DNA of 49,639 bases, from contig JAFDEE010000036.1 of NCBI GenBank assembly GCA_019310525.1, positions 1 through 49,639 on the forward strand. Direction: 5' to 3'. Shown one piece after another: positions 44,668-49,639 of the stretch. Source of the stretch: Deltaproteobacteria bacterium. GTDB lineage: Bacteria > Desulfobacterota > DSM-4660 > Desulfatiglandales > HGW-15. Made by a program: the position numbers and the translations under genes. The notes beneath the pieces are model-generated. The model ran no database searches. It saw only the letters and a program-made list of their open reading frames with translations, and was not told the DNA's origin. Numbering within the stretch: position 1 is the stretch's first letter; every line of letters starts with the position of its first letter.

Positions 44668-45060
44668 ATGATGCGGTATTATCTATTGGTGATCGGTCTT
44701 GTATGCCTGGCCGTCATTGCGGGATTCCTGATCCGCAACAGCCAGCAGGGCCCGCAGGAAAAGAAGGAATCAAACCAGGAAATTGTTCTTCATGAAGGCG
44801 TTGGGGAAAAGCAGGCTGGCCAGGCAACAGCCACTGGTATAGAGCCCTTCCCGGCCGCCAAAGAATGGAAGTACCCCATCGCTCCAGGTGTTTGGTACCC
44901 CGGGGATGGAGCCATCCCTGATAAGCCCATGCGTTACTACCGGATAAGGTGTTGGCCGGGCTGTCACAGCGGGAGCCCACATGGTCTTTATCCGGATAGG
45001 GACCTGGGGATGAAACCCATCTTCCCGACAAGCACCGTACCGGGAAAAGCAAGTCCCTGA
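44668..45060 (+). CDS. Small membrane-anchored protein with CX3CH motif, function unknown
   Basis: A 130-aa protein that I do not recognise as a known family. Residues 4-22 form a single hydrophobic segment (YYLLVIGLVCLAVIAGFLI), either an uncleaved anchor or a signal sequence, so the rest is periplasmic. A low-complexity linker leads to a conserved-looking C-terminal part with W/Y/P-rich stretches and Cys95-Trp-Pro-Gly-Cys99-His100. CX3CH is a rare variant of the c-type haem attachment site; metal binding or a disulphide are alternatives. AAAGGAGG lies 4 nt before the first ATG of ATGATG. The ribosome site sits immediately after repeat G, so the repeat forms its leader. Convergent with the peptide importer. 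Confidence 0.7.
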   Translation: MMRYYLLVIGLVCLAVIAGFLIRNSQQGPQEKKESNQEIVLHEGVGEKQAGQATATGIEPFPAAKEWKYPIAPGVWYPGDGAIPDKPMRYYRIRCWPGCHSGSPHGLYPDRDLGMKPIFPTSTVPGKASP

Positions 45061-45163
45061 AAAGTGCAAGTTGTTTCCCGAGATTTGTTTTTTAGCGGGA
45101 TCCCGGCTCCTGGAAAAGCAATGGTTTGTGGGTGGATTCTCTTCCTCCCCAGGTGTTTTCCAC

Positions 45164-46144
45164 TTATAGATTGCAGGCTACCCAATGCTCCTTTCCGACC
45201 TCCCGTAATTCTGGTTCGGCCTGGCTGCACTCCGGTGTTGCACGATGACATCTGGGGTGAAACCGGCAACCTGGAGGAGGATTGATTGGACTGGGAATCT
45301 CGCCTTTAGGAATAGGATGGGTCCTCCGGAACCTGGGATCGGGCACGGGAACCGCTGCCAGCAATGTGGAAGTATAGGGATGAACCGGATTTTTGAATAC
45401 TTCCTTGAGGGGGCCGATTTCCACGATCTTTCCAAGATACATGATGGCCACCCGATCACAGATATACTTGCTGGTGGCAAGATCATGGGTAATGAACAGG
45501 TAGGTCAGATCGAACTCTTCTTTCAGCCGAATCATGAGTTCAAGGATCATGGATCGGACTGAAACGTCAGCCATGGCGATGGGTTCGTCTGCGACGACAA
45601 ATTCCGGATTGGTTACAAGGGCCCTGGCGATCACCACTCGTTGGCGCTGGCCGCCCGAGATCTGGTGCGGATATTTGTGATACAGGAAAGAGGCGGGTTC
45701 CAATCCCACCTTCTCCATGATATCCATAACCTTGTGCTCGGCCTCCGTGTTGTGGGCGAGGTGGTGAATAATAAGGGGATGCCCGATGGCCTTGCCGATG
45801 GTCATGCGCGGACTCAGGGATGCGTATGGATCCTGGAAAATAACCTGGATCTTCTCCCGCATCTTCTGCATTTCCACTCTTGAATAGGAAAAAATAGACT
45901 TTCCTCCGTAAACGACCTCTCCTGAGGTGGGTTCCAAGAGGCGCAGAATAAGCCTTCCCGTCGTGGTCTTCCCGCAACCGCTCTCTCCGACCAATCCAAG
46001 GGTCTCACCCTTCCGAATGGAAAAGGAGACACCATCCACGGCCCGGACGAATTTTTTTTCCTTGGCCAGGAGATTGTCCAGAAATCCTTTCTGAAGGGGA
46101 AAATGCTTTATTAAATTTTTTACTTTGAGCAGTTCCGTCATCAT
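45164..46144 (-). CDS. dppF: Dipeptide/oligopeptide ABC transporter ATPase, DppF type
   Basis: A cytoplasmic ATPase of 326 aa. The motifs are [44 protein letters not shown] and [13 protein letters not shown]. The D-loop reads IAMADVS where most relatives have SALDVS, a noticeable departure, although the catalytic glutamate is kept. The C-terminal oligopeptide/dipeptide domain holds four cysteines ([15 protein letters not shown] and a final VAC), which in some homologs bind an Fe-S cluster. It is the last gene of the importer operon, 3 nt after dppD. Confidence 0.92.
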   Translation of the reverse strand: MMTELLKVKNLIKHFPLQKGFLDNLLAKEKKFVRAVDGVSFSIRKGETLGLVGESGCGKTTTGRLILRLLEPTSGEVVYGGKSIFSYSRVEMQKMREKIQVIFQDPYASLSPRMTIGKAIGHPLIIHHLAHNTEAEHKVMDIMEKVGLEPASFLYHKYPHQISGGQRQRVVIARALVTNPEFVVADEPIAMADVSVRSMILELMIRLKEEFDLTYLFITHDLATSKYICDRVAIMYLGKIVEIGPLKEVFKNPVHPYTSTLLAAVPVPDPRFRRTHPIPKGEIPSPINPPPGCRFHPRCHRATPECSQAEPELREVGKEHWVACNL

Positions 46145-46147
46145 TCA

Positions 46148-47104
46148 TCACCTGTAAAGCCAGCATCGCACAATACGATCATCTTTCCTGAAGGCCCTCG
46201 GCCTCTCCTTCCTGCAAATATCCATCACCTGCGGACATCGTGGATGAAAGACGCATCCCGATGGAGGATCAACCAGATCCGGGGGCGATCCTTCCATAGT
46301 ATGAAGCTCGGGCTGATCCAATTTGATATTGGGGATGGAGGCCAGGAGTCCCTTTGTGTAAGGATGCATCGGATTTTCGAAAAGCGGCTCCGTAACACCG
46401 GTCTCCGCGATCGTTCCCCCATACATCACCGTTATTCGATCCGCCAACTGGGCGACTATCCCGAGATTGTGTGTAATGAGGAGAATGGTCAGATCGTATT
46501 GCTTGCGCAGTTCATTCAAAAGATCCAGGAACTGGGCCTCCACAATGACATCCAAGGAGGTCGTGGGCTCGTCTGCTATCAAGAGATCCGGGTCCAGGAC
46601 CAGGGCCATACCGATCATGATCCGCTGTCGCATTCCACCCGACATCTGGTGAGGGTATTCCAGGAGCCTCTCGGGGGAAATGCCCAGGCTCTCCAACACC
46701 TTCGCCGCCTTATCGAAGGCTTCCTCTTTGCTGATCTGCGGGTTATGGGTCTTGAGGGCCTCGATGAATTGCTCATCTATTCTGAAAAGAGGGTTCAATG
46801 AGGTCAAAGGATCCTGGAATATCATGGAAATATTGTTTCCGCGAAGCGTCAAAAGATCCTTTTCCCTCATACTGACGATATCTCGGCCATGGTAGAGGAT
46901 TTCCCCTTCCACGATTTCACCGGGGGGGCGAAGCAACCTCAGGATCGAAAATCCAAGGGTCGATTTCCCGCAACCCGACTCTCCGACCAGGCCCATCACC
47001 TCTCCCTGTCTCAGTTCGAGATCAACCCCCTGGACCGCACGGACCGTACCGATATTGATTGGAAAATGAACATGAAGGTTCTTTATCTCAAGGATTGTCT
47101 TCAT
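46148..47104 (-). CDS. dppD: Dipeptide/oligopeptide ABC transporter ATPase, DppD type
   Basis: The partner ATPase, 318 aa. It shows GESGCGKSTLGFSIL, SMIFQDPLTSLNPLFRI, MSGGMRQRIMIGMAL and LLIADEPTTSLDV, all canonical. The C-terminal cysteine domain is present (GCVFHPRCPQVMDIC, then RCW). It lies 4 nt from dppC and 3 nt from dppF; all five genes run in the same direction. Confidence 0.93.
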   Translation of the reverse strand: MKTILEIKNLHVHFPINIGTVRAVQGVDLELRQGEVMGLVGESGCGKSTLGFSILRLLRPPGEIVEGEILYHGRDIVSMREKDLLTLRGNNISMIFQDPLTSLNPLFRIDEQFIEALKTHNPQISKEEAFDKAAKVLESLGISPERLLEYPHQMSGGMRQRIMIGMALVLDPDLLIADEPTTSLDVIVEAQFLDLLNELRKQYDLTILLITHNLGIVAQLADRITVMYGGTIAETGVTEPLFENPMHPYTKGLLASIPNIKLDQPELHTMEGSPPDLVDPPSGCVFHPRCPQVMDICRKERPRAFRKDDRIVRCWLYR

Positions 47105-47108
47105 CCTC

Positions 47109-47993
47109 TTATCGCTCCAGAAGTCTCGGATTCAATATCTCGGACAACCCCTCTCCAAGCATGGTGAAACCAAGGGCAAGAAGAGAGATCATAGCCCCGG
47201 GAAAGGTGATCATCCACCATTGACCTGAAGGCAGGAACTTCTTCCCCATGGCCAGGTCCATTCCCCAGTCCACTACAGATGGAGGAAGCCCCAACCCCAG
47301 ATAAGTCAACGCCGCCTCAATCATGATGGCGTCCGCAATGTTCAGAGAAAACACGACTACGGTGGTGGCGATGACGTTGGGAAAGATGTATTTCCAAAGG
47401 ATGACCTTATTCGTAGCTCCGATGGCCCTTGCAGCCTCCACATAGAGTTCCTCCTTGATGGAGAGAGTCTGCCCCCGGACCAAGCGGAAATAAGTGGGGA
47501 TATAAATCACCGCCACCGCCAGGGTGATGTTGATCACACCCGGACCCAGCATCGCCGCAAAGGCGATGGCAAGAATGAGACCCGGGAAGGAATAAACGGA
47601 ATCCATCACCAACGAAAAGGCCCGGTCGAAGTTCCCGCCGATAAATCCGGAAATCAGGCCGAAGGTGATGCCCACGGTGGATGAAAGAACCGCGGCAAGC
47701 ACCGCTACCCGGAGGATGGTCTGAGAGCCGAACACCATGCGAGACCAGACATCCCGCTGGAGGTTGTCCGTCCCCATGATATGGACATCGTTCGGCGGCG
47801 ATAGCTGCGGCCCGGTATTTTGGTCATAAGGACTGAAGGGCGCTATGGCCGGGGCGAAAAGGGCCATGAGGACGATGGCCAGAACGATGAGCGCCCCGAT
47901 GACCATCACCCACCATTCCACTCCATACTTCTTACCTTGCGCCATGAATCTCCGAAGGAGATTTCCCAGTCCCGCTGCAGGTGAAAATCTCAT
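47109..47993 (-). CDS. dppC: Dipeptide/oligopeptide ABC transporter permease, DppC type
   Basis: An inner-membrane subunit of 294 aa with an N-terminal helix (VMVIGALIVLAIVLMALFAP), a periplasmic loop containing HIMGTDNLQRDVWSRM (the family marker), and five further helices. The cytoplasmic coupling segment is EAARAIGATNKVILWKYIFPN. It begins 8 nt after the dppB stop. Confidence 0.93.
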   Translation of the reverse strand: MRFSPAAGLGNLLRRFMAQGKKYGVEWWVMVIGALIVLAIVLMALFAPAIAPFSPYDQNTGPQLSPPNDVHIMGTDNLQRDVWSRMVFGSQTILRVAVLAAVLSSTVGITFGLISGFIGGNFDRAFSLVMDSVYSFPGLILAIAFAAMLGPGVINITLAVAVIYIPTYFRLVRGQTLSIKEELYVEAARAIGATNKVILWKYIFPNVIATTVVVFSLNIADAIMIEAALTYLGLGLPPSVVDWGMDLAMGKKFLPSGQWWMITFPGAMISLLALGFTMLGEGLSEILNPRLLER

Positions 47994-48001
47994 CTTGTCT
48001 C

Positions 48002-49018
48002 CTAGTATCGAATTCTCGGGTCTACCATGGCATAGATGATGTCCACGATGAGAGATATGGTTGCCACCAACAGGGCGAAAATCACGATGGTACCCTGGAT
48101 GGTGGGATAATCTCTAAGGTAAATCCTCTCCATGAGGAGCCGCCCCATGCCGGGCCATGAGAAGGTGGTCTCCGTAAGAAGGGCGTTACAAATGAGTTGG
48201 GCGAACTGCAGCCCCATCATGGTCAGGATGGGAATGAAGGCGTTTTTGAGTGCATGCTTGTAAACCACGATCCTGTGCTTGATCCCCCGTGCCTCGGCGG
48301 CCAGGATGTAATCTGAACGGAGGACGTCCAGCATATTCGCCCTGGTAAGACGCAGAAAAATCCCCGAGAGAACCAGACCGAGGGTCACTGCGGGGAGGAA
48401 GAGATGAATAAGAACATCCCAGAGAGCCGCCCAGTCCCTGATCAGGATAGTGTCCACGATGTAAAATCCTGTTTTCTCGAAAACCGATGCAAAGACCCTC
48501 GGTCCCGTCCTGCCCGCAATGGGCAGCACATCGAGCCAGACGCCGAAGACCAACTGCAGCATGAGACCCAACCAGTAGACAGGGATGCAATAAATCACGA
48601 TACCGTAAAAACGCAACATGTAGTCCTGAGTGGAGCGCCTCTTATCCGCCGCGTATGCGCCCGTGAACACCCCCAGCAAAAGGGTGATCAGCATCCCGGC
48701 CACCGTGAGTTCAAGAGTAGCGGGAAGCTTCTCGGCAATAGCCTTTGTCACCCGCTGTTTGAAGACCATGGAATCGCCCAGGTCCAAACGGCATATCTGC
48801 CACAGGTAGTTCACATATTGAACGGCCAGGGGACGATCCAGACCCAGTTCATGCTTTTTCTGCTCAATGACGCTCTCAGGTGCGTGCCCTCCCAGCATGG
48901 TGGACACCGGGTCACCGGGCATGATGCGAATCACGACAAAGACAATCGTCAGGAGAATAAAGACCATGGGGATGGTCATGAGGGTCCGGGCGATTATGTA
49001 TTTAAGTAAATTCCTCAT
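48002..49018 (-). CDS. dppB: Dipeptide/oligopeptide ABC transporter permease, DppB type
   Basis: The partner permease, 338 aa. It has an N-terminal helix (TIPMVFILLTIVFVVIRIMP) followed by GDPVSTMLGG and LGLDRPLAVQYVNYL, typical of DppB/OppB, and the coupling motif AEARGIKHRIVVYKHALKNA. GGAG lies a few nt before the ATG. It is separated from the binding-protein gene by a strong hairpin. Confidence 0.93.
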   Translation of the reverse strand: MRNLLKYIIARTLMTIPMVFILLTIVFVVIRIMPGDPVSTMLGGHAPESVIEQKKHELGLDRPLAVQYVNYLWQICRLDLGDSMVFKQRVTKAIAEKLPATLELTVAGMLITLLLGVFTGAYAADKRRSTQDYMLRFYGIVIYCIPVYWLGLMLQLVFGVWLDVLPIAGRTGPRVFASVFEKTGFYIVDTILIRDWAALWDVLIHLFLPAVTLGLVLSGIFLRLTRANMLDVLRSDYILAAEARGIKHRIVVYKHALKNAFIPILTMMGLQFAQLICNALLTETTFSWPGMGRLLMERIYLRDYPTIQGTIVIFALLVATISLIVDIIYAMVDPRIRY

Positions 49019-49072
49019 ATTACTCCGTGATAGATATCAATATCCATTCGTCAACGGATCCGGCCAATATGT

Positions 49073-49104
49073 CGAGAGCCGGGGCCTTATGGCCCCGGCT
49101 CTCG
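49073..49104 (-). terminator. Perfect 14-bp hairpin between dppA and dppB
   Basis: CGAGAGCCGGGGCC pairs exactly with GGCCCCGGCTCTCG around TTAT. On the transcribed (minus) strand there is no T tract after it, so mRNA stabilisation or partial attenuation is more likely than full termination. Confidence 0.75.
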
Positions 49105-49116
49105 CTTTTCATCCCG

Positions 49117-49639
49117 TTACTCCTTGAATAAAGGATCGTAATTGAACCGCAGCGTCGGGGAAAGCTTGACGCCATGGACGTTCTTCTGGGTGAATACGTA
49201 AAGGGTGCCCTGGAAGATCGGACAGGTAGGAACATCAACCGCCCACATCTCCTGGACCTTTTTATAGATCTCCTCCCTCTTCTTCATATCCGGGACCGTC
49301 TGACCTTGGGTGAGGATCTTGTCCCACTCGGGATCAGAGAAATAGATCCCCATCCCGGCGGAACCGGCGGTTCCGGCGAATGCAGCCGTGTAGTTATCCG
49401 GGTCGATATAGTCCGGATACCATCCCAGCAGATAGGACTGCATCTGCTTGTTGTGCCACTGATCCCTGTAAGTTGCCCATTCCGCTGACTTCACGTTGAC
49501 CTTCATCACCCCGGTGGCCTCAAACTGCTTCTGAAGGACCGCAGCCAGGTCCACCTCGGTATCCCCATAATGACTCGGGGTGTACCACAGGTCGAAGGTG
49601 AACTTGTTCTTCTCGTTGTAGCCCTTGGAAGCGAGCAGT
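49117..49639 (-). CDS. dppA: Dipeptide/oligopeptide-binding protein, 3' part only
   Basis: The C-terminal 173 or so residues of a family 5 extracellular solute-binding protein; the 5' part lies beyond the window and the frame stays open to the last base. Recognisable features are FTFDLWYTPSHYGD, LGWYPDYIDPDNYT and the FSDPEWDKIL stretch, all usual for peptide-binding receptors. It is first in the importer operon as seen here. Peptides are the likely ligand, though this family also binds nickel, haem or sugars. Confidence 0.88.
   Translation of the reverse strand, partial: LLASKGYNEKNKFTFDLWYTPSHYGDTEVDLAAVLQKQFEATGVMKVNVKSAEWATYRDQWHNKQMQSYLLGWYPDYIDPDNYTAAFAGTAGSAGMGIYFSDPEWDKILTQGQTVPDMKKREEIYKKVQEMWAVDVPTCPIFQGTLYVFTQKNVHGVKLSPTLRFNYDPLFKE

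Overview
The window looks like a chromosomal segment of a strictly anaerobic deltaproteobacterium (Desulfobacterota-type), judged from gene content alone. It has many Fe-S, radical-SAM and oxygen-sensitive CoA-ester enzymes, a Gram-negative BamD lipoprotein, a pgpA-cinA-thpR-recA-alaS block, two multi-gene ABC importers, strong AGGAGG-type ribosome sites and moderately high GC. No rRNA, tRNA, CRISPR array, transposase or phage gene was recognised. The right edge cuts through a peptide-binding protein gene.

Layout. 0-3 kb: a YcaO-TPR fusion and LarE, both minus strand. 3.4-8 kb: HU, a winged-helix/multi-cluster Fe-S protein, a beta-CASP metallo-beta-lactamase RNase and a KamA-family radical SAM aminomutase. 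8-13.5 kb: a nitroreductase, a bactofilin with an extra C-terminal domain, RadA, then trxA-trxB-bamD. 13.7-20 kb (minus strand): pgpA-cinA-thpR-recA-alaS. 20.6-25 kb: LarC, a PflA-like radical SAM protein and a UDP-sugar dehydrogenase. 25-30 kb: a branched-chain-amino-acid-type ABC importer (binding protein, two permeases, two ATPases). 30.5-35 kb: a four-gene benzoyl-CoA reductase/2-hydroxyacyl-CoA dehydratase-type cluster. 35-38 kb (minus): an LhgO-type oxidase and a 4-hydroxybutyryl-CoA dehydratase-like enzyme. 38.4-45 kb: a LysM protein, divergent smc, and a small membrane-anchored protein with a CX3CH motif. 45-49.6 kb (minus): a dipeptide/oligopeptide ABC importer.

How the genes may work together. 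The LIV-type importer, the CoA-ester reductase/dehydratase cluster, LhgO and the AbfD-like enzyme form a catabolic island for aromatic acids or for amino/2-hydroxy acids. One of the two ATPase subunits carries a divergent phosphate-binding motif, as I recall for BcrD, which favours a heteromeric class I benzoyl-CoA-reductase-like machine over a simple 2-hydroxyacyl-CoA dehydratase. LarE and LarC point to a nickel-pincer cofactor, although LarE is paired with a YcaO enzyme of unknown target.

The most striking non-coding structure is a family of mosaic, MITE-like palindromic repeats: six copies share an internal core, and there are extra partial copies and remnants. They have two alternative terminal types and several are flanked by short direct repeats that look like target-site duplications. 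A second, unrelated inverted-repeat element lies at about 20.3-20.6 kb. Both ABC importers carry a strong hairpin directly after the binding-protein gene.
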